Source of the DNA: Bacillus litorisediminis
GTDB lineage: Bacteria; Bacillota; Bacilli; Bacillales; JC228
Length of the DNA stretch: 53,829 nt
Assembly: GCF_022808645.1 (NCBI RefSeq)
Contig: NZ_JAKZKT010000030.1
Location: 1 to 53,829 of the forward strand
Direction of reading: 5' to 3'
The notes below the pieces were generated by a model. That model ran no database searches. It was not told the origin of the DNA and worked only from the letters and a program-made list of their open reading frames with translations. Below are positions 35,649 through 45,098 of the stretch, in pieces (positions within the stretch are counted from its first letter, which is position 1; each line of letters begins with the position of its first letter). Position numbers and translations under genes: made by a program.

Positions 35649-35945
35649 CTATCCAAATACCTGTGCAGCAATACCGTATAATTGGCCATTTCTCTTAGGC
35701 AGGGTATCGCAATTAAAGATCATAACAGGAGGTTCACTCGCTATTTCAAAACCCCTTTCCTGTAAACAATTAATAAAGAGATGATTATGGATGGGGGTAT
35801 CAATCCTGAGCTTTCCTTCATGCTTATATGCCAATCGATCGATTAATGCCAAAGCTAATTTATGATCAGGAGCGACAATCGGCCCTAAAATTAAGTTTTC
35901 GGGACCCAAAATGGAGAGAGCAAATCCATTTACTTTACCAGATTC
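35649..35945 (-). pseudogene. 3' fragment of a GNAT-type acetyltransferase
   Basis: The frame reads SGKVNGFALSILGPENLILG then PIVAPDHKLALALIDRLA, IDTPIHNHLFINCLQERGF and ends in QLYGIAAQVFG. This is the C-terminal half of a GNAT acetyltransferase of the class with a C-terminal Acetyltransf_18-like domain. It has no start and no N-terminal half: the frame stops being protein-like at about 35945, just before the 21-bp repeat array. The missing part is not found on the other side of the array within the window, so a deletion accompanied the array or preceded it. Confidence 0.65.
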
Positions 35946-35978
35946 GGTAGTGGGTCTTATACAACCATAGCGGGCCGC

Positions 35979-36573
35979 TTACTACCGGCAGGAGGGGATT
36001 TACTCTCGGTAGCGGGCCGTTTACTCTCGGTAGGAGGGGATTTACTACCGGTAGGAGGGGATTTACTACCGGTAGGAGGGGATTTACTACCGGTAGGAGG
36101 GGATATACTCTCGGTAGCGGGCAGTTTACTCTCGGTAGAAGGGGATTTACTCTCGGTAGAAGGGGGTTTTCTCTCGGTAGAAGGGGGTTTACTCTCGGTA
36201 GAAGGGGTTTACTCTCGGTAGAAGGGGGTTTACTCTCGGTAGAAGGGGATTTACTCTCGGTAGGAGTGGATTTACTCTCGGTAGCGGGCCGTTTACTCTC
36301 GGTAGGAGTGGATTTACTCTCGGTAGAAGGGGATTTACTCTCGGTAGCGGGCCGTTTACTACCGGTAGAAGGGGGGTTACTCTCGGTAGAGGGGGATTTA
36401 CTCTCGGTAGAAGGGGGTTTACTCTCGGTAGCGAGCCGTTTACTCTCGGTAGGAGGGGATTTACTCTCGGTAGTGGGCCGTTTACTCTCGGTAGGAGGGG
36501 ATTTACTCTCGGTAGCGGGCCGTTTACTACCGGCAGGAGGGGATTTACTCTCTGTAACGGGTCGTTTACTCAT
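35979..36573. repeat. Large array of a 21-bp CTCTCGGTAG / CTACCGGTAG unit
   Basis: About 28 near-tandem units of 20-22 bp: TTTACTCTCGGTAG or TTTACTACCGGTAG followed by a 7-bp variable tail, mostly GAGGGGA, AAGGGGA, AAGGGGG or CGGGCCG. Long open frames on both strands across it (7-residue periodic TESKSPP on one, DLLSVAGR on the other) are repeat artefacts; neither has a convincing SD. It is too short-unit and too variable for CRISPR. The same unit family occurs at 10068-10270. It borders a truncated acetyltransferase gene. Confidence 0.92.
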
Positions 36574-36685
36574 GATAACTTGAGGTTTTTCTCACATCAA
36601 TTTCAAGAATTCTTATAAAAATAATCGGAATTCGCTTGACAAACGGATATTGCAATATTAAGATAATTAAAAAATTAAATAAAAA

Positions 36686-36790
36686 TCTTATCCAGAGAAG
36701 CTGAGGGACTGGCCCGATGACGCTTCAGCAACCTCTATCCATGTGATAGAAAGGTGCTAATTCCAGCAAGCATAGTCTTGGAAGATAAGA
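36686..36790 (+). ncRNA. SAM-I riboswitch (S-box)
   Basis: The P1 stem is TCTTATC (36686) with GATAAGA (36784). Conserved core elements are GAGGGACTGGCCCGATGA, CAGCAACC, and AAGGTGCTAATTCC. It is followed by the terminator at 36808-36843 and controls the ssuE-like/monooxygenase genes, which would be expressed when S-adenosylmethionine is low. Confidence 0.97.
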
Positions 36791-36807
36791 GTGATTACAT
36801 AAAAGGG

Positions 36808-36843
36808 AGTCCTCTTTTCTTTGCGAGAAATGAGGACTTTTTA
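36808..36843 (+). terminator. Riboswitch-controlled terminator
   Basis: AGTCCTC (36808-36814) pairs with GAGGACT (36832-36838), then TTTTATTTT. Expected expression platform of the SAM-I riboswitch. Confidence 0.9.
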
Positions 36844-36879
36844 TTTTGAAAAAATTGATCTGAGAAAGAAGGATGATTA

Positions 36880-37424
36880 ATGATCAACATTGTTATTTTA
36901 TGTGGAAGTCCATCTGAAAAGTCAACAACCAACATCGTACTTCAGTATTTGCAGGATTCGTTAGAAAATGAAGGACATCAAATTACGCATTTTTCCGTAT
37001 TAGATTTTTCTCCTGCCGATTTGGCATATGGGCACTATAACAGCCCAAAAGTGAGAGAAAGTTCAAACATAATAGAGAATGCAGATGGGATCATAATCGG
37101 TTCACCCGTTTACAAGGCTTCCTATACAGGTGTATTAAAAGCGTTTTTAGACTTATTGCCAGAAGGTGTCTTTAAGGATAAACCCGTTCTGCCCATAATG
37201 GTAGGCGGCAGTCCAGCCCATTTACTCGCCATTGATTTTGCTTTAAAACCGCGATTACCACATTAAAAGGGAAACCATGTCAGGGCATTTATATATTAAA
37301 TAGCCATGTAGATAAAACAGATCAAAGAAAACCTGTTACAGATTTGGACACGATCAATCGATTACATTATCAATTGCATAGTTTTCTTCAGGATATCCGA
37401 CTTGGGAAACAATGGACGTTTTAA
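36880..37424 (+). pseudogene. SsuE-like NADPH-dependent FMN reductase, frameshifted
   Basis: The frame from ATG 36880 encodes a flavodoxin-fold FMN reductase (VILCGSPSEKSTTNIVLQYL, ADGIIIGSPVYKASYTGVLK, FLDLLPEGVFKDKPVLPIM) until AIDFALKP, then meets TAA at 37264. The missing C terminus continues in another frame as AITTLKGKPCQGIYILNSHV and ends GKQWTF at 37424. One base is missing near 37250 (CCG-CGATT where CCG-GCG-ATT is expected). Restored length is about 181 residues, normal for SsuE. It would supply FMNH2 to the monooxygenase downstream. Either a true pseudogene or an assembly error. Confidence 0.88.
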
Positions 37425-37485
37425 GAATAAAAACCTTTTGTAAAAACGAGAAGAGGAAAATACCTAAGAAACTGGGGGAAATTAA

Positions 37486-38844
37486 ATGTCACCAAAAAGG
37501 ATTTATTTAAATGCTTTTGATATGAATTGTTCAGGTCATCAATCACCTGGTTTATGGAAACATCCAGATGATCGCTCCGCTACTTATAAAGATGCTGAAT
37601 ATTGGACGCATCTTGCAAAGGTGCTGGAAAAAGGCCGTTTTGATGCAATCTTCTTAGCAGATGTGTTAGGTACGTATGATGTTTATAAAAATTCAAGAAA
37701 TCCGGCTGTGCGTGATGGTGTTCAAGTCCCTGTAAACGATCCGGCATTTGTTGTACCCATTATGGCCCAGGCAACAAAACATTTAGGTTTTGGATTAACC
37801 TCTTCAACTACTTATGATCACCCTTATTCATTTGCCAGAAAAATGTCTACTCTCGATCATTTGACAAAAGGAAGAATCGGATGGAACGTTGTCACCTCTT
37901 ATTTAAATAGTGCAGCTGTTAACCTGGGCTTGGATAAACAAATAAGTCATGATGAGCGCTATGAAATAGCTGAAGAATATATGGAAGTAGTATATAAGCT
38001 TTGGGAAGCAAGCTGGGAAGATGATGCCGTCATTTTAGATAAAGAAAGAGGAATTTTTGCGGATCCAGATAAGGTTCATGACATTCAACATGAAGGAATG
38101 TATTTCAAAGTCCCAGGTGTTCATTTGTGTGAACCTTCCCCCCAACGGACACCTGTCATTTTCCAAGCCGGAGCATCGTCGCGAGGAAGAAGGTTTCTTG
38201 CAAGACATGCAGAACTGGCATTTATTGGTGCTACTTCAATGCAAAGTACAAAAAAGACAGTTCAAGCGATCCGAGAAGAAACCATCAAAGCAGGAAGAAA
38301 ACCAGAGGAAGTCAAAATTTTAACTGCGATTACGCCAATTGTGGCCCCTACTCAAGAAGAGGCAGAAGCAAAATTGGCCGAATACAAAAAGTATGCCAGT
38401 TTCGAGGGAGCGCTTGCCTTAATCGGCGGCTGGACAGGATTGAATTTAGATGGACTTGATCCGCATGAAAAGGTTAAATATGTTGAAAATGATGCGATTC
38501 AATCTACTTTAAAAGCATTTTCTGAATTTACCGTTCAAGAAGTAACGGAATTTGTAGGAGTCGGCGGAATGGGTCCTGTCATTGTTGGTTCCCCTGAAAA
38601 AATAGCAGATTCATTAGAAGAATGGGTACATGTAACAGGCATAGACGGGTTTAACATTGTCTATGCCATTACACCAGGAACCTTTGAGGATTTCGTTGAA
38701 TATGTAGTGCCTATTTTACATGAACGTGGTCTAGTCAGAAAAGAATATGAGGAAGGAACATTCCGTAAAAACTTATTTGGACATGATTATTTAAATGATC
38801 ATCATCCAGCTAGACAACATCGAAAAAAAACTGTGATTATTTAA
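37486..38844 (+). CDS. FMN-dependent monooxygenase of the NtaA/SnaA/DszA family
   Basis: 452-residue luciferase-like oxygenase. Motifs: LNAFDMNCSGHQSPGLW, FLADVLGTYDVYKNS, HPYSFARKMSTLDHLTKGRI, GWNVVTSYLNSAA and VIFQAGASSRGRRFLARHAE, all typical of the NtaA group, which also includes YxeK. These enzymes oxidise organosulfur or chelating compounds using reduced flavin. Riboswitch control and the adjacent FMN reductase suggest scavenging sulfur for methionine/cysteine synthesis. GGGGG precedes the ATG. It depends on an FMN reductase; the adjacent one is frameshifted. Confidence 0.93.
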   Translation: MSPKRIYLNAFDMNCSGHQSPGLWKHPDDRSATYKDAEYWTHLAKVLEKGRFDAIFLADVLGTYDVYKNSRNPAVRDGVQVPVNDPAFVVPIMAQATKHLGFGLTSSTTYDHPYSFARKMSTLDHLTKGRIGWNVVTSYLNSAAVNLGLDKQISHDERYEIAEEYMEVVYKLWEASWEDDAVILDKERGIFADPDKVHDIQHEGMYFKVPGVHLCEPSPQRTPVIFQAGASSRGRRFLARHAELAFIGATSMQSTKKTVQAIREETIKAGRKPEEVKILTAITPIVAPTQEEAEAKLAEYKKYASFEGALALIGGWTGLNLDGLDPHEKVKYVENDAIQSTLKAFSEFTVQEVTEFVGVGGMGPVIVGSPEKIADSLEEWVHVTGIDGFNIVYAITPGTFEDFVEYVVPILHERGLVRKEYEEGTFRKNLFGHDYLNDHHPARQHRKKTVII

Positions 38845-38930
38845 AGGGAAATGTAAAAACACTTTTTTGCGCCTTGCAGCGTAATGAAGTTGTTTTTTAT
38901 TGGCAATTCATTAGTGTTGCAACAACATAA

Positions 38931-38967
38931 AAAGCGCAAGCATTTTTACAATGACTCGCGCTTTTTC
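38931..38967. terminator. Bidirectional terminator between the monooxygenase and pepT
   Basis: AAAAAGCGC and GCGCTTTTT pair around a 21-nt loop, with A and T runs usable by both converging genes. Confidence 0.65.
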
Positions 38968-38978
38968 CATTTAACCAA

Positions 38979-40208
38979 TTACTTAGCCTTCTCCTCAAAC
39001 AGCTTCGCAATCTCAATTATCACATTCGTTGCCTTTACCATATTATCAACGGAAATATACTCAAACTTGCCGTGATAATTTTCACCGCCTGTAAAGATGT
39101 TTGGGGTTGGCAGTCCCATGTAGGAGAGCTGGGAACCGTCTGTACCGCCGCGAATGGGCTTTATCACCGGTGTAATATCTAATCTTTCCATTGCTTCGTA
39201 CGCAATGTCGACAATATGTTTTACAGGCTCAATTTTTTCCCTCATATTGTAGTATTGATCCTTCATTTCCAATATGATTCTGTCTTCGCCATACTCAGCC
39301 TGCAAATCCTTCACAATTTTTTCAACGTTTGCTTTCCTCGCGTTAAAATTGTCCCGGTCGAAGTCACGAATAATATAGGATATTTTCGTTTGCTCGACAT
39401 CGCCTTCAATGGAGCTTAAATGGTAAAAGCCTTCATATCCCTCGGTATACTCTGGAGCTTCCTCAGCAGGTAAGCGTCTGTTAAATTCCATCGCAATTTT
39501 TACAGAATTAATCATTTTACCTTTGGCAGTGCCTGGGTGAATGTTGTTTCCTTTAATGGTCAGCTTGAAACCGGCTGCATTAAAACTTTCGTATTCGAGC
39601 TCTCCAAGCGGTCCGCCATCCACGGTATAGGCATATGCAGCATTAAAAGCAGCGACATCGAACTTATGTGGTCCGCGCCCGATTTCTTCATCAGGTGTAA
39701 AAGCGACTCTGATTTTTCCGTGCTTGATTTCAGGATGCTGAATTAAATAATCCATGGCCGTCATAATTTCAGCAATTCCGGCTTTATTGTCGGCTCCTAA
39801 AAGGGTTGTGCCATCTGTTGTAATCAAAGTATGGCCTTTATATTGGCTTAGGGCAGGAAAATCCTTCGGAGATAGGACTACATTTTCATTTAACCGAATG
39901 TCTCCGCCGCCATAATTTTCAACAAGCTGCGGTTTTACGTTAGCTCCGGTAAAATCAGTAGCTGTATCTAGGTGTGCTAAAAAACCGATCGTCGGCACAT
40001 TTTTTTCCGTATTGGCCGGAAGGGTAGCCATGACATAGCCATTTTCATCGACCGTCACTTCTTCCATCCCAATCGATTTTAATTCGTCTGCCAGCATCTT
40101 CGCTAATGTAAGCTGCCCTGGTGTGGATGGACAAGTATCACTCTCTTCATTAGACTGTGTATCAACTTTGACATAGGTTGTTAATCTTTTAATAAGGTCA
40201 TCTCTCAT
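38979..40208 (-). CDS. pepT: Peptidase T (tripeptide aminopeptidase)
   Basis: 409-residue M20B zinc peptidase releasing the N-terminal residue of tripeptides in the cytoplasm. Motifs: metal-binding [39 protein letters not shown] (catalytic and metal-binding Glu) and the C-terminal [20 protein letters not shown]. Normal length. GAGGAG is ahead of the ATG. Confidence 0.96.
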   Translation of the reverse strand: MRDDLIKRLTTYVKVDTQSNEESDTCPSTPGQLTLAKMLADELKSIGMEEVTVDENGYVMATLPANTEKNVPTIGFLAHLDTATDFTGANVKPQLVENYGGGDIRLNENVVLSPKDFPALSQYKGHTLITTDGTTLLGADNKAGIAEIMTAMDYLIQHPEIKHGKIRVAFTPDEEIGRGPHKFDVAAFNAAYAYTVDGGPLGELEYESFNAAGFKLTIKGNNIHPGTAKGKMINSVKIAMEFNRRLPAEEAPEYTEGYEGFYHLSSIEGDVEQTKISYIIRDFDRDNFNARKANVEKIVKDLQAEYGEDRIILEMKDQYYNMREKIEPVKHIVDIAYEAMERLDITPVIKPIRGGTDGSQLSYMGLPTPNIFTGGENYHGKFEYISVDNMVKATNVIIEIAKLFEEKAK

Positions 40209-40387
40209 CTATCCTCAACTCCTCTTTGGTCTACGTGATTATTTTACCATATTGCACCAGAATACTTATACATTCCCTTAACAAAGCTTTTACATTTTTA
40301 ATAAAACACTTGATTTAAAGTTTGATTGCTTTAGAATAGGGGTATTAGAAATAATCCATGAAATAGGAAAGAGACTTTATCAAGTTA

Positions 40388-40415
40388 TTGACTTTTATTA
40401 AGGAATGGGTATAAT
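40388..40415 (+). promoter_or_regulatory. Promoter in the pepT-ltaS divergent region
   Basis: TTGACT (40388-40393), 16-bp spacer, TATAAT (40410-40415), about 135 bp ahead of the LTA synthase gene. A second TATAAT-like box lies near 40490. The rest of 40209-40549 holds nothing recognisable. Confidence 0.6.
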
Positions 40416-40549
40416 AATATACTTGCGTGTCTCTAAAAAAAATGAAACACCGTTCAAAATTTGTTCATAATTTCCTGTAAAAATGAAGAGTATAATAGAT
40501 AGATAATGATGGACTAACTTAAGTGTTTACTTGAAAGTAGGTGTAATAC

Positions 40550-42523
40550 ATGAATACCTTCATACAAAAAGGTCAAGGTTTAGTTAATAAATTTGTTGGC
40601 TTTTTCTTTCTGGCAGTAATCATGCTATGGCTGAAAACATATATCGTACAATTGACACAATTTGACTTAGGTGTTGAAAATACATTTCAAGAGTTTCTAT
40701 TGCTCCTAAATCCATTAGGATCATCGATGCTGTTCTTGGGTCTGGCGTTCTTCGCCAGAGGCAAAAAGAAATATATATGGTTAATCATTATTGATTTCGT
40801 ATTATCATTTCTTTTATATGCCAATGTCATGTACTATCGTTTCTTTAATGACTTTATTACCTTGCCAACATTAACGCAGACTCAAAACTTTGGAGATGTC
40901 AGCAGCAGTATTACTGCTCTTTTGAAACCATATGATGCGTTATTCTTTGTCGATGTTCTGCTTTTAATTGGCTTATTAGCTTTTAAACTGGTCAAAATCG
41001 AAGCAAATGACATCAAACGCCGGATGGTATTGGCATTACTGACTTTCTCACTTGGAATTTCAACCTTTAACCTGGCGTTAGCGGAAATTGACCGTCCGCA
41101 ATTATTGACAAGAGGATTTGACCGCAACTACATCGTGAAATATCTGGGTATGTACAACTACACGATTTACGATGCAGTTCAAAGCACAAAAGCTTCAGCG
41201 CAGCGTGTATTAGCAGACAGCAACGATATTACAGAAGTCATCAACTATACAAAATCAAACCATGCAGATCCGAATCCTGAATACTTCGGTAAAGGGGAAG
41301 GGATGAACGTGATTTATATCCATCTCGAATCCATTCAGAACTTCCTGATTGATTATAAGCTGCATGGGGAAGAGGTAACACCATTCCTGAACTCGATGAC
41401 GGAAGAAGAAAACACGATTTATTTTGATAACTTCTACCACCAGACAGCTCAAGGGAAAACAGCAGATGCTGAATTTATCTTAGAAAATTCGCTGTATGGT
41501 CTGCCACAAGGCTCAGCCTTTACAACAAAAGGAATGAACACCTACCAGGCAGCACCAGCGATTCTGAAGGAAAAAGGCTACACATCAGCTGTGTTCCACG
41601 GCAATGCAGGAAGCTTCTGGAACCGTGATGAAATTTATAAATCATTCGGTTACGATCACTTCTTTGATGATGATTATTATGTGATGAATCCGGAAGACTT
41701 AGCGGATTATGGGTTAAAGGACAAGCCGTTTCTAGATCAATCGATTCCGTTATTAGAATCGTTGCCGCAGCCATTCTATACTAAATTTATTACGGTGTCT
41801 AACCATTACCCATATCCAATTAGTGAAGAGGAAGCAACCATTGCTCCGCATACAACAGGCGACCCATCCGTGGATACGTACTTCCAGACAGCCCGTTATG
41901 CGGATGAAGCTCTAAAAGAGTTCTTTGATTACTTGAAGGAATCCGGTCTATACGACAACTCCATCATCATTATGTACGGAGACCACTACGGTATCTCGGA
42001 AAACCATAAAAGAGCGATGGAACAAGTGTTAGGGAAAGAAATCACACCAGCTGTAAATGCCAGCTTACAAGAGGTTCCACTTTTCATCCGAGTACCAGGA
42101 ATGGAAGGCGGAGTGAACCATACGTACGGAGGACAAATTGACATCCTTCCAACCCTACTCCACCTGCTCGGCATTGAAACAAATGACTATGTCCAATTCG
42201 GAACAGACTTACTATCCGAAGAACATGATCAGCTCATTCCATTCCGTAATGGAGACTTTGTAAGCCCAACAATCACAGCAGTGGATGGCAAATACTATAA
42301 TCCTAACACGGGATTGCCAATCGAAGATCCTGGGCTGCTAGAACAAGCGCAACAATACCAAGAGCTTGTAGAGCAAAAACTATCGCACTCTGATCAGGTT
42401 GTAAATGGAGATTTATTACGATTCTATACACCAGATGGCTTTACGCCAGTGGATCGTTCAAAGTATGATTATAATAAGACGGATGAAGAAAGTAATGAAT
42501 CCACAGAAGAATCAAATCAATAG
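40550..42523 (+). CDS. Lipoteichoic acid synthase, LtaS family
   Basis: 657 residues: about five N-terminal membrane segments (up to about residue 180) then an extracellular sulfatase-fold domain. It transfers glycerol-phosphate from phosphatidylglycerol to growing lipoteichoic acid. Catalytic Thr304 lies in QGKTADAEF; metal-binding motifs are YIHLESIQ and YGDHYGISENH; substrate-site VFHGNAGSFWNRD is present. B. subtilis has four paralogues (LtaS, YfnI, YqgS, YvgJ), so which one it represents is not decided here. The acidic Glu/Ser-rich C-terminal tail is usual. It ends in a good terminator. Confidence 0.95.
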   Translation: MNTFIQKGQGLVNKFVGFFFLAVIMLWLKTYIVQLTQFDLGVENTFQEFLLLLNPLGSSMLFLGLAFFARGKKKYIWLIIIDFVLSFLLYANVMYYRFFNDFITLPTLTQTQNFGDVSSSITALLKPYDALFFVDVLLLIGLLAFKLVKIEANDIKRRMVLALLTFSLGISTFNLALAEIDRPQLLTRGFDRNYIVKYLGMYNYTIYDAVQSTKASAQRVLADSNDITEVINYTKSNHADPNPEYFGKGEGMNVIYIHLESIQNFLIDYKLHGEEVTPFLNSMTEEENTIYFDNFYHQTAQGKTADAEFILENSLYGLPQGSAFTTKGMNTYQAAPAILKEKGYTSAVFHGNAGSFWNRDEIYKSFGYDHFFDDDYYVMNPEDLADYGLKDKPFLDQSIPLLESLPQPFYTKFITVSNHYPYPISEEEATIAPHTTGDPSVDTYFQTARYADEALKEFFDYLKESGLYDNSIIIMYGDHYGISENHKRAMEQVLGKEITPAVNASLQEVPLFIRVPGMEGGVNHTYGGQIDILPTLLHLLGIETNDYVQFGTDLLSEEHDQLIPFRNGDFVSPTITAVDGKYYNPNTGLPIEDPGLLEQAQQYQELVEQKLSHSDQVVNGDLLRFYTPDGFTPVDRSKYDYNKTDEESNESTEESNQ

Positions 42524-42536
42524 ATGATGCATGTAA

Positions 42537-42573
42537 AGACTACCTTGAAGGAATTTCGGGGTAGTCTTTTTTA
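42537..42573 (+). terminator. Terminator of the LTA synthase gene
   Basis: AGACTACC and GGTAGTCT pair around a 15-nt loop, followed by six T. Confidence 0.88.
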
Positions 42574-42699
42574 TCCTTACATAATTTTCCGTTAAGTTGC
42601 TTCTGAACATGGATTTTTTTTATTTAAATGTAAAGGATATTTCTTTCGCATCTCGAAATATAGATTAAAGATTATTTTCAAATTCTGGGGGTACAGATT

Positions 42700-44265
42700 G
42701 TGAGCTATATCGAACAAAAAATAGATTCGATTTTTGCCAAATGGCAGCAGGGGGTATGCCCTGGGGGACAGGTGGCTGTCAGAAAAGACGGCGAACTGTT
42801 ATGTTTTAAAAACTTCGGGTATGCCAATATCGAACAAGGTATACCTGTTAAAGATGAGACCGTTTTCCACGTGGCTTCTGTTTCTAAGCAAATCACCGTT
42901 ATGTGTGTGCTATTGCTGCAAGAGGATGGGAAGCTTCATATCGATGATGATGTGAGAGAGTATGTCTCTGAATATATCAGCTTTGAAGAGCCAGTGACGA
43001 TACGCCAGATGATAAATAACGTGAGCGGAATTAGAGATCAATGGGAGCTTTTAGGATTAAGCGGCGTAAGAATCGTAGATACCATCACGCAAAGAGACGC
43101 ACTATCTATGATTAGCAAGCAAACAAAGCTCAACTTCAAGCCGCAGTCCCAATATCTGTATAGCAACTCTAATTTTACGCTGCTGGCTGAAATCGTTGAA
43201 CGTGTATCTGGCAAATCCCTAAATGAATTTGCGAAAGAAAGGATTTTTATCCCCCTTGGAATGAAGCAAACCTTTTTTAAGGACAACTACTGGAAGGTTA
43301 TTCCAAATTTAGCGAATTCCTATTATGATGACGGGACCGGGAACTTTGTAAATAGTGTTCTGAACTATGGCACTTACGGGGCAACGTCTCTTAACACAAC
43401 GGCCACTGATTTTTTAAAATGGATGGACAACTATAAAAACCCTATCATCTGTAGTAATGAGTCACTCCAAATCATGTTTGAAAATCCAACTTTAACAGAT
43501 GGAACGAAAAGCAATTATGCCGGCGGGTTATTTGTCGGAGAGTATAAAGGTCATCCATACATAGAACACGGTGGGGCGGATGCTGCTTACAGAAGCCAGA
43601 TAATGCGCTTTACCGAGGATGATGTAGACATTGTACTTCTTGCTAATACGCAAAATATACTGATGAAGGACGCAGCTTTTGCCGTGGCAGACGTAATCTT
43701 CGGTCATGAAGAAAGAGAGTCAAAAGAAGAGCAGCCGAAAGAATATACGGAAGAATATAATCTAGAGGATATAGAAGGGTACTACTTTGCTTCATCAGAT
43801 CCTTTTATGGCCTTTGATATAACGATAAAAGAGGGGAAACCTCATTTAAAAAATCCTTATGGCTATACACCTTTAACGCATGTTTCGGGCAACCATTTTA
43901 AAATACAGTCACAAAATCTAGATATATATCTTGGTACGAATTGTGTCCTAAAGACAAAAGAAAAGCTCCTTCCACTTCAAAAGCTGAAGCCTTTTAAATC
44001 AGAGGATCGTTCTATTTATAATGGACGATACCATAGCAGTGAGCTCGACACCTGGTATGATGTCATTGAGAAAAATGGAATCTTGTACATCTCCCATTCC
44101 AGAAATGGGGAGCAGGTCCTCTATCAAATAGAACAAAACAAATTCGTAACCAATGATCCTTTTACTTTTTTGGTTGAATTTATATTTGAAGAGGATCAGT
44201 TGAGAGGGTTTGCAATTTCAGGGAACCGAGCTAAATATATAGAGCTTGTGAAGGAGAAAAAATAA
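42700..44265 (+). CDS. Serine hydrolase of the class C beta-lactamase family
   Basis: 521 residues without a signal peptide, so likely cytoplasmic. The N-terminal beta-lactamase/transpeptidase-like domain (about 1-340) has SVSK (Ser60, Lys63), the Tyr154 motif YSN, and HGGADAAYRS in place of KTG. A C-terminal lipocalin-like region (about 355-515) follows. This architecture is common in Bacillus esterases and D-aminopeptidase-like proteins. The substrate is unknown. It starts at GTG 42700 behind GGGGG. Confidence 0.88.
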   Translation: MSYIEQKIDSIFAKWQQGVCPGGQVAVRKDGELLCFKNFGYANIEQGIPVKDETVFHVASVSKQITVMCVLLLQEDGKLHIDDDVREYVSEYISFEEPVTIRQMINNVSGIRDQWELLGLSGVRIVDTITQRDALSMISKQTKLNFKPQSQYLYSNSNFTLLAEIVERVSGKSLNEFAKERIFIPLGMKQTFFKDNYWKVIPNLANSYYDDGTGNFVNSVLNYGTYGATSLNTTATDFLKWMDNYKNPIICSNESLQIMFENPTLTDGTKSNYAGGLFVGEYKGHPYIEHGGADAAYRSQIMRFTEDDVDIVLLANTQNILMKDAAFAVADVIFGHEERESKEEQPKEYTEEYNLEDIEGYYFASSDPFMAFDITIKEGKPHLKNPYGYTPLTHVSGNHFKIQSQNLDIYLGTNCVLKTKEKLLPLQKLKPFKSEDRSIYNGRYHSSELDTWYDVIEKNGILYISHSRNGEQVLYQIEQNKFVTNDPFTFLVEFIFEEDQLRGFAISGNRAKYIELVKEKK

Positions 44266-44280
44266 TAGATTTGTAAAGAT

Positions 44281-44310
44281 GTCCCGGTCAATGTCCGGGG
44301 CTATTTTTCG
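44281..44310 (+). terminator. Terminator of the serine hydrolase gene
   Basis: CCCGG and CCGGG pair around a 7-nt loop, followed by CTATTTTT. Downstream, 44311-44762 holds no gene I recognise; GATGGTA/TACCGTC near 44567-44596 could be another weak hairpin. Confidence 0.6.
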
Positions 44311-44762
44311 ATATAGATAAAGATGTTTTTATTGAAATCATTCCCCGGGTAAGCGCAAATTTTGACAAGTTTACTGTTCATTCTACGTCGATGCAGGCAT
44401 TTTGTCGATTGTGTTTTATGCTAGTGAACTTTTGAGTTCAGGTAAATAGGTAAAAATAATAAAATTGATGAGATTGTAAAAATAATGATTTAAACCTTAA
44501 ACGAGAGCATCCCCCTTTAATTAAGAGGGAGTCCGAATGAGATAGAGAATATTAATATGTAAAAAGATGGTACGTAAACTACTAGATACCGTCATTTCTT
44601 CATGTAAAGCTTAAAAATCGTAATCAATATAAGCATTTGTAAAGGTTACACTCTCTGCAGCAAGATAATCCTACTATTGTCCGCAGTAAAATCGTATGTT
44701 TGGATAGTAATTGGCTCAATCTTGACTTTGCCGATTCTTGGTACATCACGTAAACAGATTGA

Positions 44763-45098
44763 TTCGGAGATAACAAAGCGGATTTAAAAAAATGTCTTAA
44801 TCTTAATGTCGGTATTGTTGTCTTAAAGCCTGGTAAGGATTTTCCGAATCAATACCATACAGAATGTGAAGAAATCTTTTACATTCTTGAAGGTGAGATC
44901 GATTTTTATATTAATTATGAAAGAGTTCCCGCGAAGCCAGGAGATATGATCCAGTGCAGGCCACATGACTCTCATTACTTAATTAACAATTCAAATCAAA
45001 ATTTTAATGCAGTCTTCATTAAATCACCGCATATAGGGAGAAATGACTCTGTCACGATTGAAAAGCCGGATTTAAATAAAGGAGTGAACCCATCATGA
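44763..45098 (+). pseudogene. N-terminally truncated cupin protein
   Basis: 111 codons open from just after a TGA (44760-44762): VGIVVLKPGKDFPNQYHTEC, EEIFYILEGEIDFYI, AKPGDMIQCRPHDSHYLIN. This is a small single-domain cupin with metal-ligand His/Glu candidates in YHTECEE. No ATG, GTG or TTG occurs in frame before the conserved part, so the 5' end is lost. Its TGA overlaps the ATG of the LsrF-like gene (ATGA), showing they once formed an operon. Confidence 0.65.

Noticed and set aside
35979-36573. CRISPR array.
   Set aside because: The unit is only 21 bp with a 7-bp tail of a few repeated types; there are no unique spacers of 30-40 bp and no cas genes.
35935-36583. Long open frames on both strands over the repeat array (7-residue periodic proteins).
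   Set aside because: The 21-bp unit is a multiple of three and lacks stops, so frames open automatically on both strands; no credible SD and no non-repeat domain.
44311-44762. A gene between the serine hydrolase and the cupin relic.
   Set aside because: All frames are broken by stops within short distances and no SD-start pair gives a protein-like sequence.
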